Origin: Hirudinaria manillensis
Taxonomy: Eukaryota > Annelida > Clitellata > Hirudinida > Hirudinidae
Direction of reading: 5' to 3'
DNA: 64,000 nt
NCBI GenBank assembly: GCA_034509925.1
Contig: CM067532.1
Location: forward strand, 4,296,142-4,360,141
Under the pieces are notes generated by a model. It was not told the DNA's origin. It was given only the letters and a program-made list of their open reading frames with translations, and searched no databases. Position 1 is the stretch's first letter; every line of letters begins with the position of its first letter. Shown here piece after piece: positions 36,169-47,701 of the stretch. The position numbers and the translations under genes were made by a program.

Positions 36169-39100
36169 CTATTCAATCGTATCGAATGGTTGTTCTGTTT
36201 CAACGACCGCGTTGTCTGCGTCGTAACGTTCGAACTTCATTGGTTCTGGCGAAAGAGTACCTTGATCTTCAAAATCATATTTTTCAGATAGTTGATCACC
36301 TTTTTCTTCACTCAAAGCGTTTATAGGAAATATTTGTTCTTTGCTGTAATAGTTAATTCTGTCGGACTTCTTGCGTGTAACGATGACGATAACGGCAACC
36401 ACCGTCATCAAAATGCAGCCCAGTCCCAATCCAATGAGGACGACATAAGCAGGTTTAATACCCAGAGGATAAGGATAGAGAGATCGGATTTCTAAAGTAA
36501 TTAAGAGAAAAATAAGACAATTGAAGTAATTAAAACTTCTTTACATTGTTTGTTGCATCGCAAATTTTTTACCTTGAGGTATGTACGGAATTCGTATCCG
36601 CCTGTAATGATAGGTTCCATAACTGTCATGCAGAGGAGCCGTATCGTTTACAATCCAGCAAGTCCCATTATTTTCTAACTGTTGCCAATCAATTCCTTTG
36701 CAGTAAAGAGTTTCAAGACAAACTTCGACGCAACGTTTTAGGGAATTAGCTGCAACCACGTCTTTAACTCCAGTGGAAGCATGGTCCATAATCGGGATCC
36801 AAACCTCTTCTGTGAAATCTCCTGAAAATATTTACTTAATTTTAACAAACATACTTTAGTCGTCCTCGAAATGACTTCAAACCTGTACACAAGGATTCGT
36901 TTCTGATAAAAATGTAGTGAGTAACATTAGAGTTGGGGCTAGGTTCGGTCTCGAATTGTTCAAAGAAAAAGCATCCTGGATTTCCATAGTCCCAATCGAA
37001 ACCAATGCACGTGTCATTTGCCAAGCAGCTGTCGTAACATATACTTTCATTATAAATAGGTAACTGTGTTCCAAAAAATACTTGGTAGTTCGGCATTTTC
37101 ACAACTATTAAGCACTCCGATGCTGATCCTAAAAACATATTAAACGCTTATTTACTTTAATAAGTAATTAATAAATTTATTATGGTCATTTTAAAATGTT
37201 TATTAAAGGATTGATTTGAATGCACAACGATTTCCAAGCTGTTCTTGGTAAGGGGCATATGTTGTAGGGATTATACGTTTTTTGCTCATTTCTACGGCAT
37301 AAACGAAAATTTAGTAAATTAATCATATACTAAATATATTTTGTGGTCCACCTTTCAAAACAAAACTTAAAGAAATTGGTGGCACACGGAGGATAATAAT
37401 ATAAGTGATAGTTTGTAGTCATACTTTTCTCAATTCGAATCATCTCGTTTCTTATTCAAGTTGTAAATACATAAGTGTAATTATATTGTGCAGTTTATAA
37501 AAATTAAATAATAATAGTTTGAAGATTTTTGGTAGAAACATTGTTTATGTTTAATCTACAAATTATTGTTAAACTTCTCATCAAATGAGATCCTACTGCA
37601 AAGATGTCACAACACCTCTTACAGGCCTCCGCAATCCGTTTGTAGAAGCACGTAACTTGAACTAAATTGCTGTAGTTTAGAAGACGTCACTGATGTTACT
37701 TACACGTATCTAAAAGCAAATTAAATGCTTGTTGTTACTTGGTAACTAACCAATGTCGTAATATTTAGGAAATAACAATCCAAGACCTCGAAGTTTAACT
37801 CATATTTCACATTATGAGCCATAGATGTGATTATTGTTTCTTTTACAGCTAGTTTTAAACCTATTATCTCCGGTCTACCCTATGCTGCTCTTAACTGGAA
37901 AAAAATCACGTTGTAATTGTTCTCAAGAAAACAAGTTTTCGGTAATTGAAGCTCATGAAGAGATTTAAGAAGCAAAGAACTTGAAATTCGAATTATAAGT
38001 AACTGCGAGGAGCTATGTCCGTGCGGTTTTTTGTAATAATGATAATAATAAGTGACAATAGTTAAGGGGGCGTAAATACATGTAGATAGTGAGTCACCGA
38101 TTTCTGACCGTCACATCATTTAACTATTTGGGGTAGGGTAAATCAAAACGTTAGGGATTACGGTATTGGTAAGAATCGTTACCGTTAAAATGTCACTTAT
38201 AACCCCTTGCCTTTTACGTCTTACAAGCTATAAAAAGCCAATCAAATCCCATTGGAAACATGAAAATTTTGGAGAATTAATTTAAATTCTCAAATTCAGC
38301 GAATGCTTTTGTCGTGGGTTTTTTTCTTGTGATTTAGTTATTCAATTTTCAGTCACGACTCTTAGATCCGTCACCAAGTTTCTCGTGAAGACATGCCGAA
38401 TGCCATCCGAACATAAACTATTGTTAAAATTATCAACTCTTTGTAAGACTAGGTGCAGGAGTTTTCCCTTTTTTGATAAGTTTCTAAATCGGCAAAGTCC
38501 TGCTTCCAATATCTCAAACTGAGAAAATTATATCTTCAAATTTCTTAAAATCAAATCTGTCTGCAGAACCTAATTCTTTGATATTAATAAAAGTCAATAA
38601 ATTGATATATTTTAATAAGTTATACATTTAATTTATCAATTTGTTTATTATTAATTAATTAATAAAAACCTTTCAGTTTGCCTTAACTTTATTTGGATAA
38701 ATTTCCTTCGGTCTTAGCGAGTGGAGCGATCAGAGCTATTAGTGTTAATGAACATGGTTTATCAATAAGCGATAGCTGTAAGATACAAATTTATTCGGAT
38801 CGCAATTGTATTAAAGCAGCAAAAATGCAAAAATAGTTTCGTAAATCTCAATAATTCTACTGAATCCCGCGATCTATACCCAGTACTAAAATTGCCACTT
38901 TAATTAATACAAATATTTCATGTAGGATCGAACTTTTTAATGAGGATAAACCATATTTGTAAATTTCTTATACATTTGCTTAATCTTAAATTCAGGCTTA
39001 CATACTTGTGTTGTACATTGATGTAATATAATGTAAAGTAATATCTATTTACACAATTTTAACGTCTTAAACCCGCGTTTTAAACCAATTTGCTTACCTT

Positions 39101-39170
39101 TGCATGGTGTGAGAAACAACAAAACAAAGCAGAAGATGGCAGCGATCGACATTTTCACTTCAAACTTCAT
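36169..39170 (-). CDS. Type I membrane protein with two PAN/apple-like modules
   Basis: Four exons (39170-39098, 37128-36883, 36821-36573, 36491-36169) join in phase to 296 residues. Exon 1 encodes a signal peptide (MKFEVKMSIAAIFCFVLLFL). Exons 2 and 3 each encode one module of about 80 residues with the PAN signature of paired cysteines around a hydrophobic-D-W core: SICYDSCLANDTCIGFDWD with a later PGCFFFE, and LKRCVEVCLETLYCKGIDWQ with a later GTCWIVN. Both exons are phase 1-1, so modules were probably duplicated as exons. Exon 4 holds one transmembrane helix (VVLIGLGLGCILMTVVAVIVIV), a basic stop-transfer and an acidic 65-residue cytosolic tail. PAN modules bind proteins or glycans. The ligand is unknown and I recognise no named orthologue. 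Intron 1 is about 2 kb. Confidence 0.8.
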
Positions 39171-42100
39171 CGTTTCTTGTGCGATTTATTTAAAAATGAC
39201 TGTCACGCGTCATTTGAACTGCATACGGTAACAGCCCATTCTTCGAAGTGAAATAACTCCCAGCAAAACAATGACAGCTTTTGGTTATTCGTCATCGGTT
39301 TCGTGCCAATTTTCATTAGCCGAGAAATTAAGAATTTCGCATGAAAATAAATGGTAGAAGAATTAGTGCCAAATTTATATTCTAACAATTGTAGTATCAA
39401 TCTCTATAACTTTTGTTTATCATCACATGCTTGTTTTACATGCTAACAACGTTAATTTATAGCAAATATTATTTTTATTTTATTTAAAAACAACTCGTTG
39501 TCTGTGAGAGCATCACTCACTCACAAATGAAATGAGCCCCTTTATACTCAATGGTTGGACACTTTTCTTTTTAAATTTTCTGACTCGATAGATTCTATCT
39601 CCAGAATAATCATACTTAAATTAATTATTATTATAATGCTGTCGTGTTAGATAAGAATTCTGCCTAAGTCTTCAACTGTCGATAGAAATTTGTGTCAAAA
39701 ATGAACCAGTGGGAAGTTTTAGCCCATGACTATGTTAATATAGGATAGTTATTGGATGCCCAGCCTCCGAGGATTCTTGGACGAGATCCCCCATCTTCAA
39801 ACGCTTCAGCCTTTGAAGCTCCTTAAGCTTTCAGGGTGACTGGTGGTCGACCGGATGTCTTTGTCGGTTTATTTCTCTCTTGGATTCACTTCATCATTTG
39901 GCCAAATGAGAAAGTTCTCCTTGGCCTTCTTATGCCATCCGTTACTGCCAGGACTTTAGAGACTCTGAAAGCCCTCATCGGCTTCTTTATGTCTTAACAG
40001 ACTATCGGTTGTATCTATCTCACCCTTGTGATATCATGTTTTCATTGGCTTTTTTGTGTCGTCTCTGCCTCCTAAGACTTGGACATGTTTTTCCTTGCTT
40101 TCGGCAGCATAGAGGTAAAAATTTCGAGACTCGGTGGCAGGCTTTTCTTTCGATCCTGAATTATTATAATAGCAGTGGAACTAATAAGCCTATGTGAGTT
40201 GATTTACAAGGGACAGTTTGACTTTTAAACCAGATATAAAAAAAGAAAATATTTAACACTTATAATTTATTACTAAAATGATTTGAAAGAATTTCGATGG
40301 GACCTTTTTGGGCTTCGCAATCTCGCCTTTCAGATCTTAACTTAAATCCTGGATGATTCAACTGATATTTCGTTAACGATGTTGTACAGCAGCTCGTATG
40401 TCTCATTCTAAGAAATTCTTTGAAGGTCGTGACATTGCTTCCTTCATTTTCAGATTCATTGTCACAACAAGCTTCAACAACTTCGTGCTTTAAACAAATT
40501 CTTGAATCGGTATGAATAAACATAGTCCAGTATTTATAGTTCAATTTATATATTATGTCATTTTATTGGCCTCAAAACATCCTGTAACACTGCAGTTAAT
40601 TTATTAAAATGCCATTTAAATAGCATTTGAGGGCCGCCCAAGAGCCATGTTAGTTATACAATAACTTTATGCAAATAATACTGATATAAAACTTTTTTTG
40701 TGTTTATAAAATAAACACTTGAAATCATGGGCAGGATCGATGAAGATTTGGGAAGAAATTTCCAGTGAATGAATAACTTAATTGGCCTTTTTAGATGGAA
40801 GGCAGTCTTCTTCAGATTACACCAACGTGTTAGAAGATCGTTTCCTCCGCTTTCGGAAACCTTGAAAATATTTGTTTTCCGACAAGATAATGATCCAACA
40901 ACACTTCCAAGTTAACGACAGAAGTTTTCCAGGACAGAAATTTGAAAGTTATGAGTTGGCCAGCCAATTCCCCAGACTAAAACCCTGTGAAAAATATCTG
41001 TGGAATATTGTCGAGAGTGAATGACAAAAATGGAAGTAGGTTCCACTCCAAATCTCAGATGGAAAATGTCATTGGAAGAGCCTGGAAAAAAACTAAATAG
41101 TAATTGAATAAAAACTTTAGCAAAATCAATAGATGACAGATGCTTTAAGTTTTTTTTTTGAAAGATTTTTGAAAAACTTGAGCACATCGAAATCACGTTT
41201 TGCAAAATTCTAAATTAATGACCTAAATTTTCCAACAAAAATTTCCATAATAATCTAAAATGCATTAATAGACAATGTATTAAATTTTCTTAAAAATCAA
41301 ATTTTTGATTCGTGATTTATTACAAAATTATGTGGTGTACACGTGGTTTTTGTGCTCACTGCAAGGTATGAACATTGACTCCGAGGATTTCATTGATCAA
41401 ATTGCATCGGTAAAATTCTGAGAACTTAGCCTGCGCTCGAATTGGAGTGCTTTTTCACGGACTGTATCTATTAAAATCTTCCATTTTTTTCGTAATTTAA
41501 GTTTTTTTGACCAAACGAAATGTTCTGAAATAATAAATTAATCTAATAATTATAGCTTATAATTGTATTTTGTGCGATTGTATTAAAATATATGTTACGA
41601 TGTCTCTTTAGTTCCTCATTAAATTGATCTCCTTATCAGTAATCATAATTGTTCATAGCTCATCGTTTAGATTTTTGATGATAGTTAATGTCCACAAGTC
41701 CCATCCCTTTGATGGGTTATCGCAATCCACAAATGTTTAAGCTCAAATCCAAAGATGTTCTTATACGCAAAATTTGTAAAAAAAAATTGCGGTTTTTTAA
41801 AGTTTACAATAAATATAAATAATCGTTTGCGAGTTTTAGTTGCGCTTTTGCCGAGGACTCACATGTCTACAACTTGGCAATCTGATCGATAAGTTAAATC
41901 TGATATTTAAGGCCGAACAGCACTAAGAAAAATAATTCTTGAAATGAATGTAGGTTTAAGACGTCCATGTTTCTTATTTTATTTGACATGATCAGAATAA
42001 CGGAATAACAAAAATTGCATAAAATAGTGTATCGAGTTTACAAAAAACAGCACGGACACAAGATTCGCCCTCAAAGATTTGTGATTTATTTCATAGGTGG

Positions 42101-42732
42101 CAGGGATTACGAGGGCATTTTAAGGATGTGAACGATGGCTTTTAATGTCATCGAGATGTCATCATGATTCCACGTCAACACCAAGTTCGGGTGACATAAA
42201 TTTTAAACTCCAAAGATGAACGTCCAATTAAAACTGCCACAAAGCATAGTCCTGACCTCTGACCTTGGCGATGTTGAAGTTGATCCCATTCCTAATTGTC
42301 ACGTGACTCGAGGATGAACTGAAAATATTTCTTGAAATAAAATGGAAGACTTTTGTGGAGAATTGAGTGGAGTTGATGTTCAAAATGATCGAAGGTCTTC
42401 TTGAGGTTTGAACGCAACAATGGACGAAATGCAGAGGACGTCTGGAAAACGTGAAAGCTCATTGGTTGCACGGGAAGGATGAGCTGGAGAAAATGCCATG
42501 ATACGTACTAGTGGGTGGAGTTACGCAGTCCAATGAGATGAAAGGAAGCACTCGAGTCACACAAACCTCGCTATTTTTCCTTCTCGGTTCAGCTACTAAT
42601 TTCCCTGCTGTAATTTTCCTTGATAACAAGTTACAATCTTGGGTGATCCGGCTAACTACCTACTAACCACAAAATTGAGAAATAAGTAATAGCGAGGCTA
42701 ATTATAACGAATAAGTCATTTCTCAGTTCGAA
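39171..42732. other. Intergenic interval upstream of Distal-less
   Basis: Holds the promoter of the PAN-module gene, a Tc1 relic at 40546-41340, and the upstream region of the homeobox gene. A T/C-rich stretch at about 39740-40200 has no recognised coding content. Regulatory elements of Distal-less may lie here but none can be named from sequence. Confidence 0.5.
40546..41340 (+). mobile_element. Tc1/mariner relic, copy 2 (ends and transposase C-terminus)
   Basis: Left part matches 16227-16444. From about 40860 a frameshifted reading of the Tc1 catalytic C-terminus is visible: DKIMIQQH (family QQDNDPKHT), then ELASQFPRLKPCEKYLWNIVE (family DWPANSPDLNPIENLWGIVK). The middle of the transposase is missing. 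Stops and frameshifts make it dead. Confidence 0.85.
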
Positions 42733-43949
42733 ATGATGCGTCAGACAGACCAGTCGGGCGGAAGCGACGTCCGAAAGTCTTCTTACTTGGAGTACCAAGA
42801 GGATCAGAGGACGCCACCTAGTCCCTTCCTCGAAAGAACTCACGTTTACAGACATTATCACCGCAACAATCCACACTTCGACACGATGTGCCATCAGGCA
42901 CTAACTTCCCACGAATATGCTTCGCGTCAACATTACCAGACCGGCTACAATCCTTGCATGTCTGCTCAGATGGTCAATCTGCCCAGAGACAGAAGTGAGT
43001 GACTTCCAATGAAGTTTAAATGCTATCGCTTTAAGAACAACTAATAATAATAATAATCTCTCCTCTTTAACATAACAATTTTCCTTTGGAGACCCGTACG
43101 AACAGGGCAAACACCTACCCCCTCAGCACCACAACCAAAGGACTGATGAGCATCTCATGGTCACCGGGAAGAAGAAAATGAGAAAACCGAGGACCATCTA
43201 CTCGAGTCTCCAATTGCAGCAACTCAACAGAAGATTCCAGAGAACCCAATATTTAGCACTTCCTGAGAGGGCTGAATTGGCAGCTTCACTGGGCCTCACC
43301 CAGACTCAGGTTGAATAAAATATTTTTTTTTACCATTTCTCTTCAATGGTTACGAGTTATTTTAAGTTCCCTCTTGACGTCTTAATTCAATGTTTCCTTC
43401 AAGTAAAGCTAAATTTCTATAAGTATTAGTTTTCTTTTTGCTCAGGTAAAAATATGGTTCCAGAATCGAAGGAGTAAAGTGAAGAAATTGATCAAACAAC
43501 AGTGCAACACGGCAGAGAAAATTGAGAAAAAAGATTCATGGGCAGACCAGGAATCGGCAAAGGAGGACGGTGGCGAGCCCACCGACCCTCTAAAACCGTC
43601 GACTACTCCAACCTTGGACAGTCCGGAGAGGTCTTACGAGGATCAGAACAAGTACCCCCAGAAACTCTATCAGCCTGTCATAAAGAATTATACGAGTCAT
43701 TGCGAAAGCCTCTTGTATTACAAAAACCTCCAACCTCACGACGCTTCCAATGCCGGATGGTCGCAAGTAATTTCCGGAGGCAGAGAGGTTTACAATTACA
43801 ACAGACTCTCTGATCTCCAGGAACCTCACTGTCTGTACAATTCTCCTCAAAACATTTATGTCCCGCACCAACATCACAGCATGTCCCCCAATTCTGCCTC
43901 GTGGTACGGTACTTCTCAGCTCCAAAATCATGCCACACTCCTGGCCTAA
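42733..43949 (+). CDS. Dll: Distal-less/Dlx homeobox transcription factor
   Basis: Three exons (42733-42994, 43092-43309, 43446-43949) give 327 residues. The homeodomain spans about residues 114-174, split by the intron at TQTQ|VKIW, a split known in Dlx genes. Helix 1/2 ([40 protein letters not shown]) is diagnostic for Dll. Recognition helix [12 protein letters not shown] differs from the usual WFQNKRSKFKKL at homeodomain positions 52 and 56. The flanks are low-complexity, rich in His, Tyr, Ser and Gln ([13 protein letters not shown] near the end). In arthropods Dll specifies distal appendages and sensory organs. The exons are more GC-rich than the surroundings. A chance ATG directly before the first one is in frame. 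Confidence 0.93.
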
Positions 43950-46900
43950 TGCTTATCTTTTCTTCTTTTATTCGTTACGACTGAACCTATTTTTACACGT
44001 ACGTTATAAACAAGAGTCTGAAGCAATACGTTTTCAATGTATTTATCTTCTATAACTTCAATTTATAGGAATTTTGCAAATTCATCGATCGTGAATTATG
44101 GTAGTAATTTGATATTTAAAATCACTCGATCAAAATTAGGAACATTATGCGAACGTCGGAGTCAGCATCTCACGCTCAGTTTCTGTGGAAGAAACGGTAA
44201 AAAGAAAGGCAGTTCTCTTTATTTCTTTGAAGGCCGCGGAAACAATTGATACTTTAGAGAGCATGAATTTGTCGGCACCTCATTATCGTCTGACAAAGGG
44301 GAGTTTAACACAGCAGTACGAATCTCCTTCTGGAGGCGCACGCACTTTCCAATACGAACAATCTGAAAAAAAGAAAGAATGTTTACAAAGCCTTGATTCC
44401 AAGATATATTTTTTATTCTTTGAAGAAAATTATTCGATGGCCTAATTTTAAACATCGGTCAGGAATTTGTTGCTAAATCAAAATAAAGAAATTGACGGGC
44501 GTACAACGAATCAGCGAAGAATTGATTTTAAAATTGCAGTCAAATAATAGCTTCAACCGCAGAATTTTTGAATGACGCCACTGACAGCAATTTCTTTGTA
44601 ATCTTCTGCAATTTTCTGTCATCGAAATTTTCCTCGCGAGGAGCTGGAAAAGAATGGCTGAAATGCGACCAGGTTTAATGACACACGCGGTAATTACGGT
44701 TTGCGCGATTCCGGCAAGACGTTGCGAGTACTTCCTCCGACATCTCAGAATCTGGAAAGTTTTCGAGCCGATTTATTTTCAAAAACTCTCCATTAATCTC
44801 GATATTCATTTTGATCAATCGTTCATCTTGAGACAGCGGTAGACATAAAATAATCGAATTATTCTTTATTTCTAAAATAGATCGTATTTTGTGCTCTTTT
44901 TTGAAAACTCTTCAAAAGAAGCAGTAAGATATTGATTTTCAGCCTCTAGTATTTTTCTATTTACGCAATCCACCAACAGATTATATCCGATATCAATTCA
45001 TGAGAAAATATTTATTTGCATAAAGTAAGTCTCTAACCTTGAAGAAAAGAGGCGTGAATGTTAAATTTTCCTAAAGAAGCAACTACAGAAGGAGCCGGTT
45101 TCCCTAACTTTATTTTCACTGCATAATGAAATAACGAACCAACCTCAATTTCAACGTTTCATTTCATTTTGAATCTGACTCAATCCCAATGTGTTGAGAA
45201 ACGAAACGGAGGCTGTTGGGTGGCTTGACGTGGATTTTATAAGAGAACCAAATCATGGGGTAATAAATAAAATTATGGCCATTTATTTGTCAATCTAATG
45301 AAGCTAAAAGGCTACTTCGGAGTTATTACGTTGATTTGCAGCGGCCTCAAATTCCTATGTTTTTATCGAATAAATTGGTCGTTAGAGTATTGTTAGATGG
45401 CTGCGTGTGTTTATAAACATCAGTCACACGACTCCTCGGCCATTACTGAAATTACACCCAAGTTTCTTGTCGGGGAGCAATTTTCATTTCTAATAAAAAG
45501 AAAAAAAAAACAGAAAGGAACGCAAAAAATATCATCATCACTTCGGCTTTTCGTTTATTTGCGAAACAAAAATCATCGATATTTTGAGTAATTACAATTT
45601 TTATTCGAATTTTATGTGTCCACGAAAAAAGTCAGGGGTATATTTTTGAGTTGGCTTTAGGAATATTTCACAGTTCAAAACATGAATAATAAACTTTAAA
45701 CATCATTAGAAAAGAAATCTTTTTTTTTTTAAATTCAAACTTCATTTAAAGGAACCGATGCTTGAACATCAAATTGCACAGCAAATCGCACAGATTAAAT
45801 ATTGCTCTTCAGAAAGATTCCTCTCCCAGTTCTGTACTGTACAACAGCTCGACAGATTGTTTCGACCAGGTATCAATCTTATCTTTTTCTCTAGAATTAT
45901 CTCATAAAAATCGCGACAAACAGAATTATTAATTGTATGTTGGGGCCTAACTCACTCTTTAGAGCTCGCCAGATACGCACCCAAAAGGGGGAAGATTAAG
46001 CCCCCAAACACAATAAATAAAAATTAAATATATTAAAATATATTTCTTAAATTAGAGTGAAATATAAAGGAAGCACATATATGGTTTGTGCGAATTTCTA
46101 GAAAATTCCAGAAAACCTCTGGAAAGCTAATTGGAAAGCATTGGTACTGACTCTGGTCGATTGACTTAGTCATAAGATTAGAACATTTTGTATGTCTCTC
46201 TTTGAACTAAACATTCGAAAGGATTGCTTCTGACAGAATTGTATTCATGTTTTTGCTGCTTTACTAGAAAATTAGTTGTTCTATAATTCTCAAAATGTCT
46301 AAAATTGACAAATTCGATTCCAAGCCTTAAAAGGCTTTTATTTGTGTTTCCAGGATTCAATTATCACCTCTTTTAACTCCATAATTGTTGAATATTGTTT
46401 ACCAATGCGGTAAACCTGTCTTGTCAAACATTTTCTATAGGATTTATATCAGGAAAACACGCTGGTCATTTCATAACATTCAGCTATCCTCCTGGAAGGG
46501 TGAATGAGGGCATTGTCCTACTGGACTTTAATTTGTTTTAATTGATGTATATCTAATAAAATAATAATAATTTCCTCCAATAGGCCCCCAATAAACAATT
46601 AATTGCGCAAATTTATGACATCCCTCTTAAAGATATGACGAACTTATTGGCACGCTAATTTGCATTTCCTGCCAAAAAGTGTAATAAATTAGTTTCTAAC
46701 TTTATAATAAGATTTCATACTAGTACTTAAATTATATAGCCAAATTTAATAGTATAAAATTCATATTTAAGAAAGTTATGCAAAACAAATGTGTGCTTAA
46801 AGATATTACGGCCACTGATATGTAGATCCTTACTATAACAACTAGATATACCAATATCTAACATATATTATCAGTTCCACTCAGTTGTCAGTTCAGCAAA

Positions 46901-47701
46901 GTATATTTGAATACTCTGACGTATTTTAGACGATTACCTCTAGTTTTTTTTATTGAAAATTTATTATAGTGATTAATTTTAATTAACTGATTAATTTAAC
47001 TATTTTTTAAATCTATAAATTCCAATGTGAAGATGTGAGAAAATCATCTCTTGAAAAAGGCCTTAAAGTCAGATAAAAATTATGATCAAAACTGCTTCGA
47101 AATATTCGTCGAAGATAAGAACTTCCAACTCCAGTTTAAATAAAAAACTATTAAAACAGCGATTTCAAAATTCACAAAGAAAGATTCACAACGTTCCACA
47201 GTGTCTGCCAAAAAGGCTTCTCTGCAAATACTGAACATCAGGAGTTCAATCAACCCCAAGTCTGGCAAGGCACATTGTTTTGAGACGCTGCAGAATTTCT
47301 TTAAAGGTATCTGAATCTGTATTTAAGTATTTTACGTTACTCCGGGTGTGATCCAACATCACCCATTCAATGTATCTTACCATTGGATTTTACCAGGCCG
47401 TGTGATATGTATCGCAAATAGGCGGCCAGGTCACAGGCCGCAATAATCTAAGGAATGAAGACTGATTTGAAATTTACTTGGTATAAAATTAAAATAGAAT
47501 TAGAATTAGCAATAATTAAGACTGTCATTAACCCTGTCTCTTGCGGGCTTGCTTATGATATAAGATTCCGAGTTTTCTTCAAAAATTATAACAAACTCAC
47601 AAAACATTTCTGCTTTTAGCAGGTGGCAAGACCTTGAAAAATAGATTTCAGAAAATAAGAAAAAAAAAAGAAAGATATCTTAACATTTATGTTATTACAC
47701 A
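43950..47701. other. Intergenic interval, Tc1 relic, otherwise empty
   Basis: Contains the 3' UTR of the homeobox gene (plus) and the 3' end of the Rabin8-like gene (minus). ORFs up to 86 codons at 44185-44445 lack family resemblance. A decayed Tc1 fragment sits at 46170-46540. Confidence 0.55.
46170..46540 (-). mobile_element. Tc1/mariner transposase C-terminal fragment, degenerate
   Basis: The minus strand reads QQDNALIHPSR and then, after a frameshift, PACFPDINPIENV. These are the Tc1-family QQDN-x-x-x-H and SPDLNPIEN motifs in the right order and spacing. Stops replace the tryptophans on both sides. The ORF at 46360-46178 is the tail of this relic, not a gene. Confidence 0.8.
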
